Assembly (NCBI RefSeq): GCF_002381345.1
Contig: NZ_CP020661.1
Coordinates: 62,001 to 126,000, forward strand
DNA length: 64,000 nt
From: Candidatus Enterovibrio altilux
Lineage (GTDB): Bacteria; Pseudomonadota; Gammaproteobacteria; Enterobacterales; Vibrionaceae
Direction: 5' to 3'
The notes beneath the pieces were generated by a model. The model ran no database searches. It had not been told where the DNA came from and worked only from the letters and a program-made list of their open reading frames with translations. The first letter of the stretch is position 1; every line of letters starts with the position of its first letter. Below, in pieces: positions 53,885 through 63,408 of the stretch. Position numbers and translations under genes: made by a program.

Positions 53885-54140
53885 AATAGCCTTTTTGGAA
53901 CAACGTTTACTTTTGAAGTAAATCTTGCTTCTTAATTGTGAATCTGTTGCCTTCCATAGCTGCCCTATCAGGTTGTGATTGGGGTTATAAAGAGGAAGGT
54001 AGTGAAGCTTAAAATTAAAAATAAATGCAGCATCTTTGACAAGGTTACTTCGATGGCATCCAGCACCATCTAGAATAGTATGGAATTGATGAGTTAATGG
54101 GAAACTTTCTCAAATTTTAAAAAATGGATAATAACTTCAC
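53885..54140 (-). mobile_element. IS630-family transposase remnant
   Basis: Minus-strand frame gives HTILDGAGCHRSNLVKDAAF (second catalytic Asp region) then LHYLPLYNPNHNLIGQLWK (third catalytic region, with G replacing the catalytic glutamate). Both ends are lost. Confidence 0.75.
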
Positions 54141-54218
54141 TTTTTATTGTCTCATTCGCGCTGACTATGATGCTCATAATTCCGCAAAAATTTAAGGACC
54201 ACTAATATTTAACTAACA

Positions 54219-55165
54219 TGGTAACCATACTTCGTTTTCCAATGCTGATTGGAACCGTATAATTTCTGATAACTAATCGCTAAATTACGCAGATGATCCC
54301 GTTTCCAAAAAATTATTTCTTTTTTGGTTGTACGAGTGTAACGTTGTCTGGTGTCGTAAGCACTATCGGCTGATATTTCATTAGTTTTGCGGCGGATTTG
54401 TTTGAGCAAGTTAGGCAGCATCTCACCGTCAGTCACATTTAATGCATTTAACTCAGCAGCAATGATTGCATGTGTATTTATATCTACGGCTAAATGTAAT
54501 TTGTACCAAATTCTCCGTTTCTCATCAGTACCATGCTTTTTACTTTTCGTTTTCTTTCACCGTAGACTTTGAGCTCCGTAAAATCAATGGCTAAGTGCGA
54601 GACGTTTCCTTTACTCTTCGTCTGGAACGTGAAATTAATCATTTTGGCTCGCTTGTTCATGCATGAATAGTGAGGGTATGACAATGGCAGTTGCGTAAGC
54701 TTGAAAATAAAATGAATGAATTTTAGTAGGCTCTTAATGGCATTGAAAATACATTTTTAACCATGAGGGTTATCGTAATGGTTAAACCGCTGAGTAAACG
54801 AAGTTTTCCGTGATTATCCTGTTTAGTTTGTGCAATAGCTGAATAGCTTCATTATCAATCCAGAATGTTAGAGAACCAAGATTAATGAAAATTTCATTAT
54901 ACTGTTTCCAGTTAGTTGTTTTGGAACGAAAATTTTTCATAGACCTGAATATTTAATTTCTTTATTTAGAAAATAGAGTTGGTTATGATAAACGTTCCCT
55001 ATTAACAACAGCAATATTGCGAATCAAAAAATTTTTCAGAGGGACATTGAGCCTAAAAAGTTACAATGTCCAGATTAACGCAATCTACGCCATGATAAAA
55101 GCGTTCGTTTAATAGTTCCTTATGTTGGGATTTACTATCTGCACTAAGTTTTAGGAAACTAAGCC
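54219..55165. mobile_element. Chimeric IS903-group element, left end truncated
   Basis: Minus-strand IS from 54219 (3' end lost next to the IS630 relic), shared junction at about 54980, then the plus-strand 3' end to 55165 (GGAAACTAAGCC). A 75-codon minus frame (54209-54436) reads on through TTKKEIIFWKRDHLRNLAIS without a shift, evidence that the ancestral transposase was one ORF. Confidence 0.83.
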
Positions 55166-55367
55166 ACGTTATTAAATTTTTTCTTTCATTTTATTGTTGA
55201 TCAATGAGTAACTAGTACCGTATTATCCGGTCCTACTCGTTATGCAGTCCTTTAAAAATAGACTGCTAAGAAGAACATTTGCCTAGAGATTATGATTAAC
55301 TTGCATTACTGGTTAATAAAAACACAATAACGAATACAGTGCTCGTATTATTAAGAGGAGATCCTTA

Positions 55368-55916
55368 ATGTCATTTAAGTATATTACAGAAATTCTTGGT
55401 TGGACTTCAGTTATTTTTTATATTTCTATAACTATTTTCAACTCCATGAAGTTGACGCGTTACGCAGTTTACGGTTCTGCTATTAATGACATATTATGGG
55501 CCATCTTGATGGGTTGGTGGCCAAAAGTGATTCTTAATATTTCTGTAGCATCCTTGAATACTTACCGTTACATTAAGGATTTTACAACAGCATCACAAGT
55601 AGTCATTTTAGGGATGGGTGGTGTAATGGCGTCTGGTATTCTTTATATTACCTATTTTGCGGTCGTAGCATTCATTGCTGATCCTACACTTCCTGTTGCA
55701 TTGCAGTTTGCTGACCTTGGTGTGATTCTCATAGCGCTGTACATGACTACGCTGTCTAACTATCGTAAGTTGATGTTGTTATCTGGATTTATTGGTATGG
55801 CGGCATATTTTGGTAATGCGCAGATGATGATCATCAAACTACTTGTTATTGGAATGATGATTTACAAGCTGTTTTTTGATAAGTCCAATGAAACGATAGA
55901 AACAACTACTGCGTAG
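55368..55916 (+). CDS. Multi-helix inner-membrane protein, YgjV/PQ-loop-like
   Basis: A 182-residue, very hydrophobic protein with about six predicted helices (e.g. ILGWTSVIFYISITIF, AINDILWAILMGW, VVILGMGGVMASGILYITYF, MLLSGFIGMAAYFGNA) and a short hydrophilic C-terminus. The pattern of an N-terminal GW-helix pair followed by a lone asparagine in LNISVASLNTYRY recalls YgjV/PQ-loop-type proteins, but the resemblance is structural, not motif-proven. A strong AAGAGGAGA site precedes the ATG. Single gene, intact. It may transport a small solute; unknown. Confidence 0.7.
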   Translation: MSFKYITEILGWTSVIFYISITIFNSMKLTRYAVYGSAINDILWAILMGWWPKVILNISVASLNTYRYIKDFTTASQVVILGMGGVMASGILYITYFAVVAFIADPTLPVALQFADLGVILIALYMTTLSNYRKLMLLSGFIGMAAYFGNAQMMIIKLLVIGMMIYKLFFDKSNETIETTTA

Positions 55917-55952
55917 TAACCTGCATTTTCGGTAAGGATATTGGGCGTTACA

Positions 55953-56025
55953 ATGAGCTTTGTTTTTTAATGCAAATTTAGATAGCCAAGCTCAATAGTG
56001 ATTCACTATTAGATGATTGTTGTCT
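55953..56025 (-). mobile_element. IS903-group 3' end scrap
   Basis: AGCTTTGTTTTTTAATGC at 55953 and some 70 bp of the 3' end, then similarity stops. Confidence 0.7.
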
Positions 56026-56116
56026 GGTTGCATTATGCTTAGCAAGCATAGAGGATTAACCTTGAGGTTGTTCTTCTTTTTATTTGATGAATAATTAACA
56101 AAAATAGCGCATGAAA

Positions 56117-57061
56117 TTAGCGTTTATTACGCAAGTAGCGCTTACGACGTTCTTCTTTTACTTTCGCTTTCTCTTCTGTTTTTTTTCGTGCGGCTTCTTC
56201 AGCGTGAATAAGTTCATCATCTATCATCTTTGGATGCTCAAAAGTGATTCTACCTAACATGCCATTACGGAGATCGTTAATTAAAATTTCAGAAGCTTTA
56301 TGTAGGTCAATGCGTCCACCGGAGCGTAAACAACCCCGCTTCTCTCCTATGGTCGTCATTAGCTCAATATCAGTCTCTGGTAGCACTTCGATATTGTATC
56401 GTTTTTTCAAAAATTCAGGATATGCTTTTACTAGATACTTTACAATGTAGAAAGCAACTTCATCATATTTCATTGCGGTGTCTTTGATTGCACCTGTTGC
56501 TGCCAAACGAAAACTACTGTATGGATTCTCTACCTTTGACCATAAAATCCCTGGAGTATCTAATAACACGAGACTGTTTTGTAGATTGATACGCTGCTGC
56601 TGCCGAGTTACCGCGGGTTGATTACCAGTTTGCGCCACCACGCTACCAGCAAGAATATTAATAATGGTGGATTTTCCTACGTTAGGAATGCCCATTATCA
56701 TTGTAAAAATTTGTTTGCCTATTTCTTCATAATGAGGTGTGAATTTTCGACAAAGAGCGATGATTCTGTTCACCTCACTAATCTGTCTCGTAGTGATTGC
56801 CATTGCTTTTACGCCTTGTTTTTTTTCAAGGTGAGAAAGCCAAAATGCTGTCATTTCTGGATCGGCAAGGTCACGCTTATTTAATATTTTGATTACCAGC
56901 TTGTTTTTACAGATATGATGGATTAGTGGGTTTTGACTGCTAAACGGTATACGAGCATCAAGAACCTCTATAATAATATCTACTTTCGGAATAACCTCTT
57001 CAATTTTTTTTCGGGCTTTATGCATGTGGCCAGGAAACCACTGAATCGAGTTATTAGTCAT
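56117..57061 (-). CDS. ylqF: Ribosome biogenesis GTPase YlqF/RbgA
   Basis: Circularly permuted GTPase acting in late 50S assembly. ATG 57061 (MTNNSIQWFPGHMHKARKKI) gives 314 residues; a TTG at 57085 would add eight. The permuted order is clear: G4 LNKRDL (about 60-65) precedes G1 GIPNVGKS (about 123-130), then the TRQQQ switch and G3 DTPGI. The N-terminal WFPGHM hallmark is present, and the C-terminus is strongly basic (KVKEERRKRYLRNKR), suited to rRNA. Intact. Confidence 0.95.
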   Translation of the reverse strand: MTNNSIQWFPGHMHKARKKIEEVIPKVDIIIEVLDARIPFSSQNPLIHHICKNKLVIKILNKRDLADPEMTAFWLSHLEKKQGVKAMAITTRQISEVNRIIALCRKFTPHYEEIGKQIFTMIMGIPNVGKSTIINILAGSVVAQTGNQPAVTRQQQRINLQNSLVLLDTPGILWSKVENPYSSFRLAATGAIKDTAMKYDEVAFYIVKYLVKAYPEFLKKRYNIEVLPETDIELMTTIGEKRGCLRSGGRIDLHKASEILINDLRNGMLGRITFEHPKMIDDELIHAEEAARKKTEEKAKVKEERRKRYLRNKR

Positions 57062-57184
57062 GTAAATGATTGCCTTTTGAAACAAACGTTGTGTTTCGCC
57101 TGTTTATTCACTATTTTTCATAGTCACTCTATCGAGTTGAGGTTTGGACTATAAAGAGTAGGGGGGGAGTAATTCTCAATATTG

Positions 57185-57438
57185 AGAACGAATACTGCAT
57201 TTTGCTAGAGCTACTTCGATGATATCTTGCTTCCTTAAGAACGATATGGAGCTGACGAGTTAATTGGTTATTTTACTCTTAGTATATAGAACGAATGAAT
57301 AATCTTTTCATTAATCATTGTATCATATTAGCTGACTTCAGTATGCGCAATATCGAGAGTATTTAGGGCATCAATAAAATTAAGATAACTAAGGTTATTC
57401 GTCATTTCGAAAACTTTTGTCATTTGTGTATTCATCAA
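57185..57438 (-). mobile_element. IS630-family transposase remnant, badly decayed
   Basis: Minus-strand translation gives LHIVLKEARYHRSS, matching the second-aspartate region of the IS630 copies (HIILDGAGYHRSN type), and downstream parts align loosely. No frame survives. Confidence 0.55.
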
Positions 57439-58226
57439 ATTCTGTTTCCTACATTAGGAAAATAAATTAGTAATCTACGTTCCCAACAGTTCTGTTCATT
57501 TAAACACTTAGCTCTATGAGCAAACTTCGTTACATAACACCCGGCTGGGAGCAATATAATTAAGCTTTGATTAATCGTGGCACACTGATATTCGGAAGTT
57601 CCTACTAAGCACTTAGTCATTAATTTTACGGGGCTAAAAGTCTACGGTGAAGACGAATGAAAAGTAAAAAAGCATGGCACTGATAAAAAATTGCGAGTCT
57701 GATGTAAGTTACATATGACGATAGATATAAATACGCATGAAATTATTGTTACTGAGTTAAGTGCATCAAATGTGACGACGGTAAAATACGACTTAACTTG
57801 CTCAAGCTGATCTATCAAAAAATCAATGAAATATTAGCCGACGGAGCGTACGACACCAAACAATATATGAAACTATTTGTATTAAACGAGCTGTTCCACT
57901 CATCCCATAAAAAAAAGGAGCAGCTTTTTGGAAACGAGATCATCCGCGTAATTTAGCGGTCAGTTACACGGTTCAAATAAGCGTTGCAAAACGAAGTATG
58001 GCTACCATAAAAATTCCCTAGCAAAGACTGGAAGGGTTCGAATCAAAAAACTACTTGGAGTGGCATTGAGCCTAAGAAAGAACACAACTAAGATTAGCGA
58101 AACCTACGCTATGAATAAAACGTTAAATAAGCTGACAAGACTAAGTATGTTTAACACGAAAGTGATTGTCTCATAGTGAATCATGTTTGGGTTTGCCATC
58201 TGCATTAAAATTAGGAAACCAAGCCT
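57439..58226 (+). mobile_element. IS903-group element with internal deletion
   Basis: From 5' terminus TCTGTTTCCTACATTAGG to 3' terminus GGAAACCAAGCC at 58226, lacking part of the N-terminal region. Around 57905 the frame KKGAAFWKRDHPRNLAVS is continuous after one stop. Dead. Confidence 0.82.
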
Positions 58227-58391
58227 GCCTATAGGACTCACAAAGCGCATCAAGCCACAACAAAAATTATAAATTCATTACACATCTAATTATTATAATT
58301 TTCATTAAAATAGAATTGATTTCTATAAAGACTACATAATAACGTATTTTTTAAAAATATAACAAAAACTTGATAATTTATGAACTAACTG

Positions 58392-58407
58392 TATTATTAT
58401 AATAATA
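58392..58407. promoter_or_regulatory. 16-bp perfect palindrome upstream of ectA
   Basis: TATTATTATAATAATA, 35 bp before the ectA start. Ectoine operons of vibrios are controlled by the MarR-type regulator CosR and others, so an operator is possible. The pure A/T content in an AT-rich leader makes chance likely too. Confidence 0.3.
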
Positions 58408-58441
58408 TAAATGTTTATAGCTCTAATAAATATATAATTAA

Positions 58442-58987
58442 ATGAACACATCTATCATATACCAAAGAACAGCATTATCACATTTGTATCAAAATGAAGA
58501 TACTTGGGTATTCAAACTTCCATCGCATGATGATGGTATCAAGATCCACAAGCTAATCGCCAGTTGTCCTCCGCTTGATGAAAACTCATCTTATTGTAAT
58601 TTCCTCCAGGCTTCCCACTTCAACAAAACCTGCATTCTTGCAGAGCATAAAGGTGAAATTACAGGTTTTATTGCAGCTTATTTAAAACCAGATGCTAATA
58701 ATGAGCTTTTCATTTGGCAAGTAGCAGTATTACCCACAATGCGTGGCAAAGGTCTTGCATTTCACATGTTGAAAGAGCTGCTTATGCGTAAACATGTACA
58801 AGATGTTCAGGTAGTAGAAGCAACAATCGCTAAATCTAATAACAGTTCGTGGAGTTTGTTCAAGAAACTCGATAAAGCTCATGGTGAATGGGGTACTATC
58901 TCTGTATTCCTAGATAAGCAACAGCATTTTAAAAATCACCACGACACAGAATTTCTTTATCATATTCCTTTGAATAACAACAAATAA
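58442..58987 (+). CDS. ectA: L-2,4-diaminobutyrate N-gamma-acetyltransferase EctA
   Basis: GNAT acetyltransferase that acetylates diaminobutyrate with acetyl-CoA, the second step of ectoine synthesis. It has 181 residues, typical of EctA. The acetyl-CoA loop VLPTMRGKGLAFHMLKEL is present, as are the N-terminal KLPSHDDGIKIHKLI and C-terminal VEATIAKSNNSSWSLFKKL blocks. First gene of ectA-ectB-(ectC)-(ask); ectB starts 23 bp later. No clear SD is visible before the ATG. Open reading frame intact, although the pathway downstream is broken. Confidence 0.96.
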   Translation: MNTSIIYQRTALSHLYQNEDTWVFKLPSHDDGIKIHKLIASCPPLDENSSYCNFLQASHFNKTCILAEHKGEITGFIAAYLKPDANNELFIWQVAVLPTMRGKGLAFHMLKELLMRKHVQDVQVVEATIAKSNNSSWSLFKKLDKAHGEWGTISVFLDKQQHFKNHHDTEFLYHIPLNNNK

Positions 58988-59010
58988 ATTGAAGTTAAAA
59001 TGGAATTTTT

Positions 59011-60276
59011 ATGGATATTTTTAAGAAACAAGAATCAAATGTTAGATTTTACGCAAATAACTTCCCGGTAGTTTTTTCTTCGGCTAAAGGGTGCTGGTTG
59101 AAAACCAAAAATGGCGCTAGTTACATTGATTTTCTTGCTGGTGCTGGTTCACTTAACTATGGTCACAACAACTCAATACTTAAAAAGGCACTCATTGATT
59201 ATATTAATAGTGATGGTGTAGCGCATAGTCTTGATATGTTAACCGAAGCGAAAGCAGCATTCCTAACCGCTCTCCGTAATCATATCTTAGTACCAAGAGA
59301 GCTTGATTACAAAGTGCAGTTTACCGGCCCTACTGGCACTAATGCCGTTGAAGCAGCAATGAAGTTAGCTCGTAAGGTGACAGGGCATACTAATATCGTC
59401 ACGTTTACAAATGGCTTCCATGGTTGCACCTATGGCGCGCTTGCCGCCTCGGGTAATCAACACCATCGTGGTGGTTCAGGCATTCCACTTACGGGAATAT
59501 CTCGTCTACCGTTTGAAGGGTACGCAGGCATTGATGGCTTGGCATTATTTAAAACCATGCTTAATGATAATTCCAGTGGTTTAGACAAACCAGCCGCAGT
59601 GTTGCTTGAAACACTACAAGGAGAAGGAGGTTTGAATGTTGCATCTAATAAATGGTTACAACACCTTAGCAAGATCTGTAAAGATAACGATATTTTAATG
59701 ATCGTGGATGATATTCAGGCGGGCTGTGGCCGTACTGGTACTTTTTTTAGCTTCGAGCCTTCCTCTATTAAACCAGATATGGTGATTTTATCTAAATCGA
59801 TTGGTGGTTATGGTTTGCCTATGGCTGTAGTTCTGCTTAAGCCAGAACTTGATGAATGGTCTCCGGGTGAGCATAACGGTACGTTCCGTGGTAATAATCA
59901 CGCTTTTGTTACAGCGACTAAAGCAATTGAAAATTATTGGTCTAATGATGAATTTGCGAAACACATTATTGAACGTGGTCAGCAGGTGAGGACAGTCATT
60001 GAGCGGGCACTTCAGCGTTTTCCTTCATTATTTATTCGTGCAAAAGGTCGTGGCATGATGCAAGGCATCGAGTGTCATGGTAATGACTTTGCTTCTGCAA
60101 TTGTACGGAATTGTTTTGAAAAAGGCATGATAATTGAAACTGCCGGCCCAAAGGACGAAGTCATTAAATTTTTCTGCCCATTAACCATCAGCGAATCAGA
60201 ACTTGAACAAGGCCTTCATATCTTTGAATATTCGGCAGAATGCGTTTCGCAAGTCTTGACTCGCAAAGCATCCTAA
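59011..60276 (+). CDS. ectB: Diaminobutyrate--2-oxoglutarate transaminase EctB
   Basis: PLP-dependent class III aminotransferase converting aspartate semialdehyde and glutamate to 2,4-diaminobutyrate, the first ectoine step. It has 421 residues, as expected. TGPTGTNAVEAAMKLARK binds the cofactor phosphate, VDDIQAGCGRTG contains the ring-stacking Asp (about 233-234), and K262 in SKSIGGYG is the Schiff-base lysine. Fully open. Its product now has no terminal cyclase, since ectC immediately downstream is a pseudogene. Confidence 0.97.
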   Translation: MDIFKKQESNVRFYANNFPVVFSSAKGCWLKTKNGASYIDFLAGAGSLNYGHNNSILKKALIDYINSDGVAHSLDMLTEAKAAFLTALRNHILVPRELDYKVQFTGPTGTNAVEAAMKLARKVTGHTNIVTFTNGFHGCTYGALAASGNQHHRGGSGIPLTGISRLPFEGYAGIDGLALFKTMLNDNSSGLDKPAAVLLETLQGEGGLNVASNKWLQHLSKICKDNDILMIVDDIQAGCGRTGTFFSFEPSSIKPDMVILSKSIGGYGLPMAVVLLKPELDEWSPGEHNGTFRGNNHAFVTATKAIENYWSNDEFAKHIIERGQQVRTVIERALQRFPSLFIRAKGRGMMQGIECHGNDFASAIVRNCFEKGMIIETAGPKDEVIKFFCPLTISESELEQGLHIFEYSAECVSQVLTRKAS

Positions 60277-60288
60277 GGAAATAGATAC

Positions 60289-60677
60289 GTGATTGTAAGA
60301 ACTCTATAAATGCGAAAAAATAGTGAACGCTACATAGCATCAGAAACGTGGGAAAGCATTCGGATGCTACTAAAAAATGACAAAATAAATTTTTTAAAAT
60401 TATTACAATATCCGAAGACACCCAAACTCATATTCATTATAAGAGCTATTTAAAATCAGTGTATTGCATGTCTGAAGATGGTAAAATTTAGGTTGTTGAA
60501 GGTGTAGTTCATCCCATTAAACCTGGCACTTTGTGCATTTTAGACCGACACGATGAGCATTCTCTGTGCACGTACTCTGATAAAGGTAAGGAAATCATTA
60601 TTACATATATGTTTAACCCACTAATCGCTGGAGATGAAGCCCACGATGACAAGGGTGTCTATCCATTAGTCGACTAA
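60289..60677 (+). pseudogene. ectC: Ectoine synthase EctC, pseudogene
   Basis: Would cyclise N-gamma-acetyl-diaminobutyrate to ectoine. The whole ~129-codon gene is recognisable: VIVRTL at the start, WESIRMLLKND, THIHYKSYLKSVYCMS, HPIKPGTLCILDRHDEHS, then VYPLVD and TAA. It carries a TAA at codon 7, a frameshift around 60390-60410 and a TAG near 60492. The cupin histidine and tyrosine region (HIHYK) survives, so decay is recent. It sits 12 bp after ectB, keeping the operon order. Confidence 0.93.
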
Positions 60678-60740
60678 ATTCGACCTCTTTATAGAGGTTC
60701 ACATGCCCTTTGTCTCCCCTTCAAAGTTAATGCATGACTT

Positions 60741-61294
60741 ATGACGTATACCATAAAGAAAATCAGTGGTACATCCATGTCAATATTTGACGCTGTCTTA
60801 GACAATGTCTTTTTGCACCCAATTTTTTCATGTAACTGTGTTTTTATTGTTTTGCTTACGATGCATTTTTAAAGTATAAATTTTTCAGTAAGCCTGGAAT
60901 TTATTAGCTTATAGCCAAATAGAATGACAATTGGAGGAGTGCTCTTGTCTTCGTAAAATAGCGTATGATAATGATCAACGTGAACTTGTTCGTAGACCTT
61001 TTGGCCCGTAAACGCACTGGTAAACTCATTTTTGAGTGTTTAGATGATGCTCAAAACTGTATTACTAATATTTTTGCAATATACAAATGCGGTTAGTTCA
61101 CACTTCGACAGTACCTCCTACAAATTTGAAAATTTTTCTCCTCGAGCAGCGAAGTCTACAGTGCCTTTAATACTATCCGGGAGCTAAAAAATTTTGAAAT
61201 GAATGCACGTTTTATTGATTTATCCGGTTGGAACAATAGCCTTTCAGGTAATCTAGACATTGTTATTCAAAGTGCTTTTTCTGACAGTAGTTAA
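60741..61294 (+). pseudogene. Ectoine-type aspartokinase, truncated pseudogene
   Basis: Remnant of the specialised aspartate kinase that ends ectABC-ask operons. The start MTYTIKKISGTSMSIFDAVLDN matches the family N-terminus (normally VEKIGGTSM). After deletions, DDAQNCITNIF, FTLRQYLLQI and MNARFIDLSGWNNS match later parts in shifting frames, with several stops. Only about 550 bp of a ~1.4-kb gene remains. All catalytic C-terminal and regulatory parts are gone. Confidence 0.75.
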
Positions 61295-61577
61295 AATTCA
61301 AAATTTCGCATGAAAAAGTCTATAATATTTGTGTATATTTTTGCATAAAAATTACACTTTTTGCATACGTAAGCTGGAATACTTGCTATGTTTTTTCATG
61401 CTCTACGTATTCACGAAATAACAGTTCTACGTCATTTCAAAGAACACTGGCAGCCTGAAAAACTGAAATCAGGAAGTGGAGTTTCAGATAACTATCTTTT
61501 CATGGCTGAGATAAGGATCATTATTGAGCACCTTAATAAATTTACTTGTTTCTATATTTATCAAATTGTTGCCTATG
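61295..61577 (+). other. Unassigned stretch with an IS-truncated frame
   Basis: A 64-codon plus-strand frame (61388-61582, with LRIHEITVLRHFKEHW and GVSDNYLFMAEIR) runs into the IS fragment at 61578, so whatever it was is 3'-truncated. It looks protein-like in composition but I recognise no family. Upstream 61295-61387 is AT-rich. Confidence 0.35.
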
Positions 61578-61705
61578 CTTGATTATATTGCTTCTAGTGG
61601 GTTGTTTTGTGGCAAAGCTTGTCCATAAACCTGAACATTTGAGTGCACCTAGCTGCTTAGAGCTTAGGTTAATAATTAAGTTCCCTGATTTAGGAAGCAA
61701 AGCCT
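61578..61705 (-). mobile_element. IS903-group 5' end scrap
   Basis: Minus-strand 5' terminal ~128 bp ending TTTAGGAAGCAAAGCC. The following 61706-61846 shows no gene. Confidence 0.78.
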
Positions 61706-61846
61706 AATACCATCACGAATCGAGCATGTATTCATCAAATTGAACTTACTGCGCGACTTTTATTTTTAAATAAAACCTTTAAATCCCAGTCAATTTATTG
61801 AAGACATGACTTATAAGTTTAGATGACATAATCAACATGCTTAAGG

Positions 61847-62959
61847 TTAAATGTCGACCTTTCGGCCTATTGGCATAGCATACATTCCGCGAACAATGTC
61901 AGCAATACCATCAGGTAGTGCTGATAGTTTATTATCAAACTGTTGGCGTTCTTGCTCGGTCACTGAATCGTGTTCTTGTCCTGCTGCAATGTAGTTTGAA
62001 GGGAATAAATGATAATTTTGGTAAATTTGCCTATCAATTTCTGTAGCCAAAGCATCTGGTGTCTCAAATTCATTACCAATTACATGGCCAAACGACACGT
62101 GAATACGGCGTTTCGGACCCATAATTCCTTGAACAATACTTTCAAGATCTTCAAATTCACTTTTTTCATAGGCGCCTTCAGTTACTTTTCTATAAAGTTC
62201 GTTAGCTTTTGCTACGTCACATGGATCATTTTCATATGAAATTGTTACTGGCACGATACGAAGCTGTGCAGTGTATTCAGAAAAGCCTAATTTTTGATTA
62301 CGACCTTCCATAAAGAACATTTTTAAAACCGCAGGATCAGTCTTGTCATTACCATCTTTTGCCCGTCCTTCTTTTTGTGCAATCCAAATAGATTGCTTTT
62401 CATCTAGGGACATTTTAATGTAAGCAGATAACTGCGTCAGTGCTTTCATCATTTCACGTGGCCCTTTCGCCGAACGTTTAACAATGAAGCTCTTATTCAA
62501 TTTCATCAATTCAATCGCACACGGTTTTTTCAATAAATTATCGCCAATCGCAATGCGAAGTGTATCAAAATTATTTTGGTAGAGACACCAATTCACCATC
62601 ACTGGGTCCATAGCGATGTCTCGATGGTTAGAGACAAATAAGTAACTTTGATTTGGATCAAGAGAATCTAGACCACTCGTCGATAATCCTTCTGACGTAT
62701 TTTTGATCATTGATTCCATGTATTTCGCTACGTGTAGTTGCACGTCGCGTACTGTCATTATTTTCCCCCACTTAATACGTAAACACTGCTTTAGGATAGG
62801 TTTTGCTAACCAACCAACAACACAAGTTAACCTCGGAAAGCGATATTTCAAAATTGCCGTGATAAATTCTTCATCATTAACTAAACGTGCTAGTGCATGT
62901 GGCACTTCATCATCGCGGAAAGGACGAATTTCTGAAAAAGGATCATTAATTTGTTGCAC
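61847..62959 (-). CDS. PlsC-type 1-acyl-glycerol-3-phosphate acyltransferase-like protein
   Basis: Membrane-associated acyltransferase of 370 residues from a GTG start. The acyltransferase domain has motif I LFVSNHRDIAMDP (the H and D are spaced by five rather than the usual four residues, as in the related vibrio proteins I can recall), motif II around NKSFIVKRSAKGPREM, and IAQKEGRAKDG as the phosphate-binding motif III (EGR). The N-terminal ~100 residues are extra compared with PlsC. The exact substrate (lysophosphatidate or another lysolipid) is unknown. Single gene, intact. Confidence 0.85.
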   Translation of the reverse strand: MQQINDPFSEIRPFRDDEVPHALARLVNDEEFITAILKYRFPRLTCVVGWLAKPILKQCLRIKWGKIMTVRDVQLHVAKYMESMIKNTSEGLSTSGLDSLDPNQSYLFVSNHRDIAMDPVMVNWCLYQNNFDTLRIAIGDNLLKKPCAIELMKLNKSFIVKRSAKGPREMMKALTQLSAYIKMSLDEKQSIWIAQKEGRAKDGNDKTDPAVLKMFFMEGRNQKLGFSEYTAQLRIVPVTISYENDPCDVAKANELYRKVTEGAYEKSEFEDLESIVQGIMGPKRRIHVSFGHVIGNEFETPDALATEIDRQIYQNYHLFPSNYIAAGQEHDSVTEQERQQFDNKLSALPDGIADIVRGMYAMPIGRKVDI

Positions 62960-63167
62960 GATATTCCACTTACTCCATTGAAAGTCACGTTATCCTACGT
63001 GGATAAAGCATTTAGAACATTGATTTGAGAATAAACCATTACAGATTCAAGGTCTTATCTCAAATTCTCAACTTTAGAATATAACAAATTAGTGAATCTT
63101 TCCTTAAACAAAGCATAAATAGTTTGCTCTATACGACAAAAAAATATGTATAATACCTTGTAATGAA

Positions 63168-63408
63168 AAAGATATCATGTATTAAATGAGTGGTTTCAAA
63201 GGTAATACTCATGTTCAATGAATGTACCAATGACTTGGTCATGCACTCTCATTGATTGTGAGTATCCAATCGTTTTCATATCGAGTCGTTTGAAGCGAGT
63301 GCGCAAGGTTAAATTTGTTCTTTCAATATGTTGTGTATAGAACTTGTCAATAAGGTGTTTATTCTTAGGAAGGATATGGTATACATCAAAATCATCGGTA
63401 CACTATAA
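63168..63408 (-). mobile_element. IS1-family C-terminal remnant, best preserved
   Basis: Minus-strand frame reads DDFDVYHILPKNKHLI, FYTQHIERTNLTLRTRFKRL and RVHDQVIGTFIEHEYYL, the second half of an IS1 InsB transposase, nearly unbroken. The first half and the outer repeats are missing. The preceding 62960-63167 has no gene. Confidence 0.8.

Noticed and set aside
56438-56452. CTTTACAATGTAGAA, one mismatch from the parS2 consensus as I remember it
   Set aside because: It is a single site with a mismatch at a conserved position, inside the ylqF coding sequence and with no parB nearby.
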